From Acidobacteriota bacterium (GTDB lineage: Bacteria; Acidobacteriota; Vicinamibacteria; Vicinamibacterales; UBA8438), in the NCBI GenBank assembly GCA_011523485.1, contig WTGR01000788.1, positions 1 through 14,746 on the forward strand: a DNA stretch of 14,746 nt, given 5' to 3'. The number at the start of each line of letters is the position of its first letter. Positions within the stretch are counted from its first letter, which is position 1. Position numbers and translations under genes: made by a program. Below, piece after piece: positions 1-6,175 of this stretch. The notes beneath the pieces are model-generated. The model was not told the origin of the DNA, did not search any database, and saw nothing but the letters and a program-made list of their open reading frames with translations.

Positions 1-452
1 TCCCAGACGTAGCGGTAGACGTCGTCCGAGACCAGCGGCGCCGCGCCCAGCAGAACGAGGCGCCAGGCGAGGGCCAGGATCAGGCACGCGGCCAGACCGC
101 GGCGATCCTCCCGCCGGGCCGGGAGGTGACCAACAAGCCGGCCGATCAATCGCAGCGCAGCGACGTAGGCTATCGACGCCACCGCCAGCAGCGCGACGAA
201 CGCCTCGGCCTGCCGGCGCGCGTCGAGCACCGCGGCCGCGGCCATTGCGACCAGCAACACCACACCGCACGCCGCTATGCGTCTGCTCGATGTCTCCGCG
301 GCCGACGCGCCACCGCGGATCAACGCCTGCACGAGCCGCGCCGCGACGACCAGCAGCACGAAGAACGCCTCGGCCTGCCACCGGGAGTCCAGCGTCGCCA
401 ACACCAGCGCCGACAGCAGCGCGACGCCGCTGACGACGAGGTTCCTGTTCAT
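1..452 (-). CDS. Polytopic GT-C-like glycosyltransferase (mannosyltransferase-type), partial
   Basis: The N-terminal 150 codons are present; the gene runs off the left edge. The ATG at 452-450 overlaps the stop of the upstream glycosyltransferase by one base (TGATG), so the two are co-transcribed and probably translationally coupled. The visible part is hydrophobic, with about four membrane segments (residues 5-20, 27-45, 61-75, 84-105) and another at 119-138. It then reaches VSDDVYRYVW (141-150). This is the first-loop acidic motif typical of polyprenol-phosphate-dependent GT-C glycosyltransferases, usually followed by D-G and the rest of a roughly 400-500 residue protein. The likely role is transfer of a sugar from a lipid-phosphate donor on the periplasmic side; the acceptor is unknown. 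Oddity: residues 21-30 (LDSRWQAEAF) and 76-85 (LDARRQAEAF) look like an internal duplication. The family call rests on one motif plus topology. Confidence 0.7.
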   Translation of the reverse strand, partial: MNRNLVVSGVALLSALVLATLDSRWQAEAFFVLLVVAARLVQALIRGGASAAETSSRRIAACGVVLLVAMAAAAVLDARRQAEAFVALLAVASIAYVAALRLIGRLVGHLPARREDRRGLAACLILALAWRLVLLGAAPLVSDDVYRYVW

Positions 453-1216
453 CAGCCTTCGGGCATGCCGACCGGAGGAGTGCGCCGGGCGGGCTCCGAC
501 GAGTACCTCCCGTAGTACCACCGCCCGAGCCGGTCGGGGGAAACACCGGCGCCGTAGAGCGCCAGCAGGGCAAGATTCAGCACGGTCCGCCGCAACCAGC
601 CGTCGCGCTCCCAGCGGCGGGCCGAAGCCCGTACCGCTACCGGCGGAAACCAGAGCCGCCCCCGCCGGCGCAGGCGTCGAACGAGATCGACGTCCTCCAT
701 CAGCGCCAGCGGCCGGTAGCCTCCCAGCGCTTCGAACGCTTCCCTGCGGACGAAGATCGCCTGGTCGCCGTACGGCAACCGCAGGCACCGCGTCCGGATC
801 GCCACGCCGCGTTCGACGACCCGGGCCGCCCAGTGGGCGGATGCGAGAGCTAGCCGGAACGCTCCGCCGGCGACCTCGGGCCGTTCCTCCGCCTCCTCCA
901 GCACCGCCAGCCAGCCGGCGCCGAGCCGCGCGTCGGCATGCACGAAGAGCAGCCATCGCCCGGACGAAGCGCGCGCGCCGGCGTTCATCTGGCGGCCCCG
1001 GCCGGGATCGCTGTCGATCCACCGCACGGAGGTCACGCGCCGGCGCAGCGGGTCGAGAGAACGGTCGCCGGCGTCGCCGTTGACCACAACCACCTCGATA
1101 CGCGGATCGAGGGGATCCACCGGGAGTGCGTCGAGCAACCCGCTGAGCTCCGGCGTGTCCCGGAGCACGGGCACGACGAGCGAGACGAGCGGCCGGGAAC
1201 GATCCGCGGACACCAC
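452..1216 (-). CDS. Family-2 glycosyltransferase, TIGR04283 type
   Basis: A cytosolic GT-A fold transferase of 254 aa, the normal length for this family. Visible motifs: the N-terminal strand VSLVVPVLRD (11-20), RGRQMNAGA (73-81), the nucleotide/metal-binding HAD at 93-95 in place of DxD, PYGDQAIFVRREAF (148-161), MEDVDL (173-178) with the catalytic acidic residues, and RRWERDGWLRR (200-210). This combination is that of the TIGR04283 group (rSAM/selenodomain-associated transferase 2, also named arsenosugar biosynthesis glycosyltransferase). The usual partner of that group, a TIGR04282 transferase, is not visible here. The downstream partner instead is a membrane GT-C-like enzyme overlapping by one base, so a glycolipid or polyprenyl-sugar role is also possible. 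The start is a GTG (1216, or 1213 directly after) with no convincing Shine-Dalgarno; an extended -10-like TGATACGCT lies just upstream. Substrate is not predictable. Confidence 0.88.
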   Translation of the reverse strand: MVSADRSRPLVSLVVPVLRDTPELSGLLDALPVDPLDPRIEVVVVNGDAGDRSLDPLRRRVTSVRWIDSDPGRGRQMNAGARASSGRWLLFVHADARLGAGWLAVLEEAEERPEVAGGAFRLALASAHWAARVVERGVAIRTRCLRLPYGDQAIFVRREAFEALGGYRPLALMEDVDLVRRLRRRGRLWFPPVAVRASARRWERDGWLRRTVLNLALLALYGAGVSPDRLGRWYYGRYSSEPARRTPPVGMPEG

Positions 1217-1275
1217 CGACAGCGTATCAGTCGGGCAGCCGCAGGATCATCGCGAGCGGCTCCCGGCAGAGGTGA

Positions 1276-1385
1276 CGGGCCAGGAGCCTGCGCCGCAGAA
1301 ATGCGACGCAGCGAGTTGTCCGGCGCAGGCTCCCGGAGCGGGGATGGGCCGAAACGCCGAGGCAGCGAGGCGTAACGGGGCGCTA
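1276..1385 (-). repeat. Dispersed hairpin repeat, copy A
   Basis: Read on the minus strand, this roughly 110-bp element begins with TAGCGCCCCG, whose first three bases are also the stop codon of the alpha/beta hydrolase, and ends with CTCCTGGCCCG. Copy B at 14586-14700 on the plus strand shares the first 10 bases exactly, a 17-base identical block (1340-1356 here), and the CTGC.GCGCAG.CTCCT.GCCC end. Arms at 1283-1294 and 1322-1333 form a perfect 12-bp stem (GGAGCCTGCGCC) with a 27-nt loop; a second, weaker hairpin lies near 1348-1378. Both copies sit at the 3' end of a gene in the same relative orientation, so a transcription-terminating or mRNA-protecting role is plausible. No coding sense was found. 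Confidence 0.8.
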
Positions 1386-2045
1386 TCGCGGCAACCCGAG
1401 AAAGCGCGCGGTTTCCGACCAGACCCGTTCGAGGCTGTTGCCGAGCTGGTGATCGTCATCGAGCATTACCAGCGTGACGTAGGGCCGGGCTGCCGCGTAC
1501 CGCGCGACCATGTCGGGATCGACCACGTCGTCGCGCCGCCCCTGCAGCACGAGCGTGGGGACTGGCCGCCGCGCCGCGAACGAGTCGTAGCGCTGCGCGT
1601 CGCGGAACAGCTCGTAATGCACGCGGGTCGCCTCGCCGGAAGCGTAGTGCGTCAGCTCCCACCAGCCGGTCTCGCGCCAGCGGGCCATGCCGGCGGCGCC
1701 CAGATCGCCGACCGGCCGGCGGCCGAAATCGAGAGCCGGGGCCAGCAGGACGAGCTGCTCGATTGGCTGCGGCGCCTTCGCCGCGGCCTGCTCGGCGACC
1801 TGCAGGGCCACGAAGGCGCCGAGGCTCGATCCGAGCAGCGCCACCGGTCCCGCCGGCAACGTGGAGACGAGCGCCGCCGTCCGCTCGATCATCCGCGATG
1901 CGGTCAGCGTGGAGAAGTCGGGCTGATTCAGGTCCGGACAGTGGAACGCCACCCCGTGCGCGGCGAGCCGCCGCTTCAGGAAGTCGGCCTTCGACGACGC
2001 CGGCGACGAGGCGAAACCGTGCAGGTAGACGACTTGCGGCGTCAC
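1383..2045 (-). CDS. YqiA-like alpha/beta-fold hydrolase (esterase)
   Basis: A 220-aa cytosolic serine hydrolase. It opens with VVYLHGFASSPASSKADFL (5-23), the oxyanion-hole HGF followed by the SS.AS.K signature of the YqiA/UPF0227 esterases. The nucleophile elbow is GSSLG (72-76, Ser74). The acid is probably Asp172 in GRRDDVV, and the base is His199 in DDDHQLG. Length matches the family (190-230 aa). The start is GTG at 2045, overlapping the TGA of the SET gene by four bases (GTGA); the upstream in-frame TTG and GTA codons lie inside the SET gene and are less likely. The two genes therefore form an operon. The stop codon TAG (1385-1383) forms the first bases of repeat copy A. The natural ester substrate cannot be deduced. 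Confidence 0.9.
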   Translation of the reverse strand: MTPQVVYLHGFASSPASSKADFLKRRLAAHGVAFHCPDLNQPDFSTLTASRMIERTAALVSTLPAGPVALLGSSLGAFVALQVAEQAAAKAPQPIEQLVLLAPALDFGRRPVGDLGAAGMARWRETGWWELTHYASGEATRVHYELFRDAQRYDSFAARRPVPTLVLQGRRDDVVDPDMVARYAAARPYVTLVMLDDDHQLGNSLERVWSETARFLGLPR

Positions 2046-2557
2046 AGTCGATACGGGCAATCCGGCCGGCAGCGGCACGGGATCTCGCCGTCCCCTTCGG
2101 TGTTGTAGTGGAAGGTCAACTCCTCGCCCGTCCCGATGTTGCGCGCGGCGACGATCCAGATGGTGTCGACCACCACGGACGCGTAGCAGTTCGGCTTGCA
2201 GGAGTGGTTGATGAACCTCGAGAGATTGCCGCCGACGTGACCGTCCCGGACGAACAGGTGGTTGATCCGGAAGCACCAGATCTCCCCCCGCATGAGGTAG
2301 CGGTCCTCGCGCACCAGGCTGTCGCGCACGCGGATCTTCTCGCCCGCGTAGTGGATGATCCGCTTGTTCTTGTTGATGTCCTCGAGCGCGAAGACTCCCC
2401 AGCCGTGCAGCTTCGAGCGCTTCCGCCTGATCTTCGGGAAATAGAGGCCGGTAGCGTGGGGATCGGAGTGGTCCCGCGGCCTGTCGGGAACGGCGCGGGC
2501 GCGCGTCGTCGCCCGCTTGCCGCGCCTCCGGGTCGACGTTCCGACTGTTTCCACCAT
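2042..2557 (-). CDS. SET-domain protein-lysine methyltransferase with post-SET motif
   Basis: The frame is 187 codons from an ATG at 2605, or 171 aa from the ATG at 2557. I chose 2557 because the upstream ATG is part of a TATAAT box (2609-2604). Numbered from 2605, the SET landmarks are SKLHGWGVFALEDI (64-77), YAGE (86-89), RFINHSCKPNC (130-140), which is the pseudoknot and SAM pocket, ELTFHY (162-167) with the catalytic Tyr, and a C-terminal CRCRPDC (177-183). The last is a post-SET cluster that, with the Cys of NHSC, would bind zinc. It is CxCx3C, one residue shorter than the usual eukaryotic CxCx4C. The protein should transfer a methyl group from SAM to a lysine; the target is unknown. The N-terminal 40-50 residues are basic and look disordered. 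It heads a two-gene operon with the hydrolase. Confidence 0.9.
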   Translation of the reverse strand: MVETVGTSTRRRGKRATTRARAVPDRPRDHSDPHATGLYFPKIRRKRSKLHGWGVFALEDINKNKRIIHYAGEKIRVRDSLVREDRYLMRGEIWCFRINHLFVRDGHVGGNLSRFINHSCKPNCYASVVVDTIWIVAARNIGTGEELTFHYNTEGDGEIPCRCRPDCPYRL

Positions 2558-2603
2558 GCCGCCGATTCCCGGATCCACGCGATCGCGGACCGTGCCGCCG
2601 CGC

Positions 2604-2609
2604 ATTATA
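2604..2609 (-). promoter_or_regulatory. Candidate -10 box (TATAAT) for the SET-hydrolase operon
   Basis: This is a perfect TATAAT on the minus strand in otherwise very GC-rich sequence. No TTGACA-like -35 is seen 16-18 bp upstream. Transcription starting 6-8 bp downstream would exclude the ATG at 2605 and leave the ATG at 2557 with a leader of about 40 nt. Confidence 0.5.
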
Positions 2610-2704
2610 GCGGCGCTCCCGCCGCACCCGACCGTTCGGCGCCGCCGGGCGGCGCCCGTCCGGCCGGCACCCAGCCGGCCGGCGCCCCCGGCCGCGCGCC
2701 CGTC

Positions 2705-2710
2705 TATAAT
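2705..2710 (+). promoter_or_regulatory. Candidate -10 box (TATAAT) for DUF309
   Basis: A perfect TATAAT is followed after 8 nt (GCCGGCCG) by the DUF309 ATG at 2719. The expected transcription start (2716-2719) would fall at or next to the start codon, and there is no Shine-Dalgarno, so the mRNA may be leaderless. There is no clear -35. Confidence 0.55.
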
Positions 2711-2718
2711 GCCGGCCG

Positions 2719-3105
2719 ATGTCCGCGTGGTGCCGGGAACCGCCGCCGCCGTTGCTCCTGTCCGGCATCGAACAGTTCAATCGGGGCGAATTCTTCGAGC
2801 AGCACGAAACGCTGGAGGACCTCTGGCGCGAGGAGACGCGCGAGGTGCGCCGGCTGTACCAGGGCATTCTGCAGATCGGCGTCGCGATGTACCACATCGC
2901 GCGCCGCAACCACCACGGCGCGGTCTACATGCTGACCCGGGGACCCGCCTACCTGCAGCCGTTCACCCCGGCGTGCCAGACCGTCGACGTGGCGGACCTG
3001 CTCGCCCAGGCGGCACGCGTCCGCGCGGAGGTCGAGCGGCTCGGCCCGGAGGGCCTCGCCGGCTTCGACTGGACGCTGGCCCCGCGTGTCCGGTTCACCG
3101 GATGA
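2719..3105 (+). CDS. DUF309 family protein
   Basis: A 128-aa all-helical cytosolic protein. The DUF309 signature is complete: FNRGEFFEQHETLEDLWRE (20-38), then YQGILQIGVAMYHIARRN (47-64) and HHGAVYMLTRG (65-75). The conserved E24, H29, E33 and W36 and the second-helix H59 line a putative active or metal site, but the family has no established function. Length is normal. The ATG at 2719 is chosen because it directly follows a TATAAT box; no Shine-Dalgarno is present. It is first in a plus-strand run with DUF2461 (ATGA overlap) and is divergent from the SET gene across about 110 bp of GC-rich sequence. Confidence 0.88.
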   Translation: MSAWCREPPPPLLLSGIEQFNRGEFFEQHETLEDLWREETREVRRLYQGILQIGVAMYHIARRNHHGAVYMLTRGPAYLQPFTPACQTVDVADLLAQAARVRAEVERLGPEGLAGFDWTLAPRVRFTG

Positions 3106-3848
3106 CGCCGAAAGAGACCACCCCGATGCCCACGCCGCGCTTCACGTCGGAGACCCTCGCCTTCCTCCGGGCGCTCGCGCGCCACAACGACCGCGACTGG
3201 TTCCGCGAGCACCGGGAAGAATACGAATCGCACGTCAAGGGCCCGATGATCGCACTCATCGAGCGCCTGACGATCGACCTTCCGGGCATCGCGCCGGATC
3301 TGGCCGCCAATCCGAAGACGTCGATGTACCGCATCCACCGCGATACGCGCTTCTCGGCGAACAAGGCGCCCTACAAGACGCACGTCGCCGCGATCTTCCC
3401 GCACCGCGCGTTGCCCAGGCACGAGAGCGCAGGACTCTACGTCCACGTCGCGACCGACCAGGTCTTCGTCGGCGGCGGGCTGTACCGGCCGCAACCGCGG
3501 CAGCTCCACCGCCTCCGGGAGCACATCGCCACCAACAGCGAGCACCTGCGGGGTCTCGTCGCCGCGCCGGCATTCCGGCGCAATTTCGGCGAGCTGTCCG
3601 GAGAGAGGCTCAAGCGGGTGCCCCGCGGCTTTCCCGCCGATCACCCCGCCGCGGATCTGCTCCGGCTGAAGCAGTTCCTCGCCGGCTGCGAACGGCCGGC
3701 GGCGTTCGCGATCGGGCCGCGCTTCTACCCGTCGCTCCTCCGCCTCTTCTCGCACCTGGCCCCGCTCATGGACTTCCTCAACGCCCCGCTGGCAAGCCGC
3801 GCGCTCCGCCTGGAGGAAACTTTGCCGGCCGGCCCGCCGTCCAACTGA
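3102..3848 (+). CDS. DUF2461 (TIGR02453) family protein
   Basis: A 248-aa cytosolic protein with the family hallmarks: NDRDWFREHREEYE (29-42), the diagnostic YRIHRDTRFSANKAPYKTH (76-94), GGGLYRP (124-130) and LKRVPRGFPADHPAADLLR (170-188). No biochemical activity is established for DUF2461; it is often described only as a conserved hypothetical protein. Length is a little above the usual 210-230 aa because of the N-terminal extension. The ATG at 3102 overlaps the DUF309 stop (ATGA), which favours it by translational coupling. The ATG at 3126 (residue 9) would give a start closer to the family norm. The lipoprotein gene begins 16 bp after the stop. Confidence 0.9.
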   Translation: MTPKETTPMPTPRFTSETLAFLRALARHNDRDWFREHREEYESHVKGPMIALIERLTIDLPGIAPDLAANPKTSMYRIHRDTRFSANKAPYKTHVAAIFPHRALPRHESAGLYVHVATDQVFVGGGLYRPQPRQLHRLREHIATNSEHLRGLVAAPAFRRNFGELSGERLKRVPRGFPADHPAADLLRLKQFLAGCERPAAFAIGPRFYPSLLRLFSHLAPLMDFLNAPLASRALRLEETLPAGPPSN

Positions 3849-3864
3849 GCAGAAGGAGCTGCTC
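3847..3864 (+). promoter_or_regulatory. Ribosome binding site held in a perfect hairpin
   Basis: GAGCAG (3847-3852) and CTGCTC (3859-3864) are perfect inverted repeats that enclose AAGGAG, the Shine-Dalgarno sequence of the DUF4097 lipoprotein. The ATG follows immediately at 3865. The 5' arm starts within the stop codon of DUF2461, so ribosomes finishing that gene would melt the stem. This suggests coupling or structure-controlled translation, but it has not been tested. Confidence 0.5.
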
Positions 3865-4674
3865 ATGCCACGCCTGCTCGCTTTCGCCCTTGTCTGCGCC
3901 GCGCTCCCGTTCCTCGCCGGTTGCGATCTCGCGCTCCGGTCCACCCTCGTGTTCGGCGAGCGACGTCCGGCCGACGAGTTGTTCGAGTGGCAGGGCCGGA
4001 TCGCCGCCGGCCAGCACGTGGAGATCAAGGGCGTCAGCGGGACGATCGCCGCCGCGCCGGCGACGAGCGGCCTCGTGGAGGTGACCGCGGACCGGCGCGG
4101 GGCCAGGAACGACCCGAACGAGGTTCGCATCGCAGTGGTGGAGCATCCGGCCGGGGTGACCGTCTGCGCGGTGTACCCGCGGGAGGGCAACGCGTGTCTC
4201 CCGGGCGAGGAAGGAAGGCTGAGCGCCCGCAGGAACGACGTGGACGTCGAGTTCGCGGTGGGCGTTCCGGACGGCGTCGACTTCGTGGCGCGTCACGTCA
4301 ACGGCAACATCGATGCGTCGGGCTTGACCGGCGACGTGGAGGCGCACACCGTCAACGGCAACATCGACGTCACCGCCGGCGGGCATGCGCGGGCCGTGAC
4401 CGTCAACGGCTCGATCCGGGCGGCCATCGGAGGGAACGACTGGGATGGCGAGGGCTCTTTCGAGACCGTCAACGGCAGCGTGACCCTGACCCTGCCGGAA
4501 GCCGCCGACACGGACGTGTCGGTCCGCACGGCGAACGGCTCGATCCGCAGCGACCTGCCGATCACGGACACCGACGAACGGCGCCAGCGCTTCGAGGGCC
4601 GTCTGGGCGACGGCGGCGGCACCCTGCGCATCCGTACCGTGAACGGCTCGGTCCGGCTGCGGTCCGCCGGGTAG
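3865..4674 (+). CDS. DUF4097-like beta-repeat lipoprotein
   Basis: A 269-aa exported lipoprotein. It has a short signal peptide (1-19) and lipobox LAGC (17-20), with Cys20 the acylation site. Asp at +2 would favour inner-membrane retention by the Lol rule of enterobacteria, which may not apply here. The C-terminal half repeats a short beta motif: V/A-N-G-N/S at 145-148, 163-166, 180-183, 202-205, 223-226 and 259-262. This is the right-handed beta-helix pattern of the DUF4097 putative adhesin family. Cys101 and Cys111 could form a disulfide. The role is not known; relatives are cell-envelope proteins often next to anti-sigma factors or stress systems, none of which is seen here. It has a strong AAGGAG Shine-Dalgarno 6 nt before the ATG, inside a hairpin loop. 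Confidence 0.85.
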   Translation: MPRLLAFALVCAALPFLAGCDLALRSTLVFGERRPADELFEWQGRIAAGQHVEIKGVSGTIAAAPATSGLVEVTADRRGARNDPNEVRIAVVEHPAGVTVCAVYPREGNACLPGEEGRLSARRNDVDVEFAVGVPDGVDFVARHVNGNIDASGLTGDVEAHTVNGNIDVTAGGHARAVTVNGSIRAAIGGNDWDGEGSFETVNGSVTLTLPEAADTDVSVRTANGSIRSDLPITDTDERRQRFEGRLGDGGGTLRIRTVNGSVRLRSAG

Positions 4675-4688
4675 CCCGCGTCGTCGCC

Positions 4689-4708
4689 TCGCGCGGCCAC
4701 CCGCGCGA
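4689..4708. terminator. GC hairpin between convergent genes
   Basis: TCGCGCGG-CCAC-CCGCGCGA is a perfect 8-bp stem with a 4-nt loop. It fills most of the 34-bp gap between the lipoprotein stop (4674) and the convergent epimerase stop (4709). There is no T-run on either side, so it is not a classical intrinsic terminator, but its position suits a bidirectional one. Confidence 0.5.
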
Positions 4709-6094
4709 TCAGGACTTCGGGCGCCCGAGCACGTGGCGGAGGGCGTCCTCCAGTTTCGGATAGCCGAAAGCGAAGCCGCCGTCGCGCAGGCGGGCGGGAT
4801 GTACGCGGCTGCTCGCGAGAAGCAACGCATCGGCCATCTCTCCGAACGCCAGCCGTGCGCCGAACGCCGGCAGCGGGATGATGGTCGGACGGCGCAGCAC
4901 GCGGCCGAGGGTCTTCGTGAACTCCGCGTTGGAGACCGGGTTCGGGGCGACCATGTTGACCGCACCGCTCAGGCCGTCCGTGCACAGGGCGTGCAGGATG
5001 CCGCCCAGCACGTCGTCGAGAGCTACCCAGCTCATGTACTGCCGGCCCGAACCGATGACGCCGCCGACGCCCATGCGGAACGGGAACAGCATCTGCGCGA
5101 GCGCACCGCCGGCCGGGGTCATGACGATGCCGATCCGCAGATGCACCACGCGCAACCCGGCCTCCCCCGCCGGCGCCGCCGCATCCTCCCAGGCCTGACA
5201 GACATCGGGCAGGAATCCGCCCCCCGGCGCCGACGATTCGTCGAGATTCTCGTCCCCCCGGTCCCCGTAGAACCCGACCGCCGAGGCCGCGACCAGCGTC
5301 CGCGGCGACCGCGGCAGGGCAGCCAGCGCCTCTGCGAGACGCCGCGTGCCGTCCACCCGGCTGTCCCGGATTCGCGCCTTGCGGGCCGCGGTCCAGCGCC
5401 CCCCGGCGATGTTCTCCCCCGCCAGGTGCACCACCGCGTCGACCCCGTCCAGAGCCCCCGCGGACAGCGCACCGGTATCCGGATCCCAGCTCGAGTCGCC
5501 ATCGGCGGCGGCCCGGCCCGCGGGCGCGCGCCGCAGAACCACCGCCTCATGGCCCCCGCTCCGCAGGAAAGGAACGAGCGCAGAGCCGATCAGACCCGTC
5601 GCTCCGGTAACCGCAACCTTCATCGGTCTACCTCCATATCGACGATGCCAGCCCATGTCGACGGCCGTCACGCGCTGGCGGTACGTGAACAGACGATCGA
5701 GCTCCCTGCGCGCCAACGGGCGCGCCGGCATGCTGCACCAGCCGCCGGGCAACGCGTATCGCACCTCGTCGACCAGCGTCGACTCTCCGGCCGCGAGCGG
5801 CTCGAAGCGATGCTCATGTTCCCACGCGGCGAAAGGACCGGCAATCTGCCGGTCGCTGAACGATCGGCCGGGAACGCACGGGCCGTGCTCGGCCACCCAG
5901 CGCATCCCGAACGGGCCGATCGGCACGCGCAGGATCACGCGGGTTCCGGCCTCCAGGGGACGCCCCGACCGGGCGATGACGCGCACACGACTCCAGGGCG
6001 GCGTCAAGCGCTCCAGAGCGCCCGCCCGGGCATGCCACTCGAACACCTCCGAGCTCGATGCGGCGACGCGACTCTGCCGACGGTACTGCAACAT
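4709..6094 (-). CDS. SRPBCC domain fused to TIGR01777 NAD-dependent epimerase (YfcH/SulA-like)
   Basis: 461 aa from the ATG at 6094; a GTG at 6115 would add 7 residues. I prefer 6094 because a GGGG lies about 9 nt upstream and MLQYRRQSRV matches the usual start of such SRPBCC domains. Residues 1-150 form an SRPBCC (START-like) ligand-binding fold with VFEWHARAGALERLTPPW and a GPFAAWEHEHRF strand. From 158 onwards there is a full 304-aa extended short-chain dehydrogenase of family TIGR01777, with the NAD(P) loop TGATGLIG, VVHLAGENIAGGRW, ASAVGFYGD and YMSWVALDD. Its reaction is unknown. Bacterial fusions of this type are known. An unusual point is a strong GGAGGT (5635-5630) that precedes an in-frame ATG (5623) exactly at the domain junction, so a stand-alone epimerase may also be made. 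Confidence 0.9.
   Translation of the reverse strand: MLQYRRQSRVAASSSEVFEWHARAGALERLTPPWSRVRVIARSGRPLEAGTRVILRVPIGPFGMRWVAEHGPCVPGRSFSDRQIAGPFAAWEHEHRFEPLAAGESTLVDEVRYALPGGWCSMPARPLARRELDRLFTYRQRVTAVDMGWHRRYGGRPMKVAVTGATGLIGSALVPFLRSGGHEAVVLRRAPAGRAAADGDSSWDPDTGALSAGALDGVDAVVHLAGENIAGGRWTAARKARIRDSRVDGTRRLAEALAALPRSPRTLVAASAVGFYGDRGDENLDESSAPGGGFLPDVCQAWEDAAAPAGEAGLRVVHLRIGIVMTPAGGALAQMLFPFRMGVGGVIGSGRQYMSWVALDDVLGGILHALCTDGLSGAVNMVAPNPVSNAEFTKTLGRVLRRPTIIPLPAFGARLAFGEMADALLLASSRVHPARLRDGGFAFGYPKLEDALRHVLGRPKS
5630..5635 (-). promoter_or_regulatory. Internal Shine-Dalgarno at a domain junction
   Basis: GGAGGT on the minus strand lies 6 nt before the in-frame ATG at 5623-5621. That ATG begins the epimerase domain proper (MKVAVTGATGLIG). 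It is among the strongest ribosome binding sites in the window, which suggests internal initiation giving a 304-aa epimerase. Confidence 0.5.
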
Positions 6095-6131
6095 TCGCTG
6101 ACCCCGGAGTCTCACACCATCGAACTCGCAA

Positions 6132-6169
6132 CGCGACGCGCAGGTCGCGCCGCGACGCGCAGGTCGCGC
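6132..6169. repeat. Two perfect 19-bp tandem copies, each a hairpin
   Basis: The unit CGCGACGCGCAGGTCGCGC is present twice with no gap. In each copy CGCGAC and GTCGCG form a 6-bp stem around a 6-nt loop. The array starts 7 bp beyond the stop of the XRE/cupin gene and lies upstream of the epimerase start. It may be a terminator or a processing site separating the two minus-strand genes, or a regulatory element for the epimerase. Confidence 0.7.
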
Positions 6170-6175
6170 CGCCTC

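Noticed and set aside
2611..2700. GC-rich CCGGC-repeated stretch between the SET and DUF309 genes as a regulatory array
   Set aside because: The repeats are short, imperfect and consistent with low-complexity GC sequence; only the flanking TATAAT boxes are supportable.
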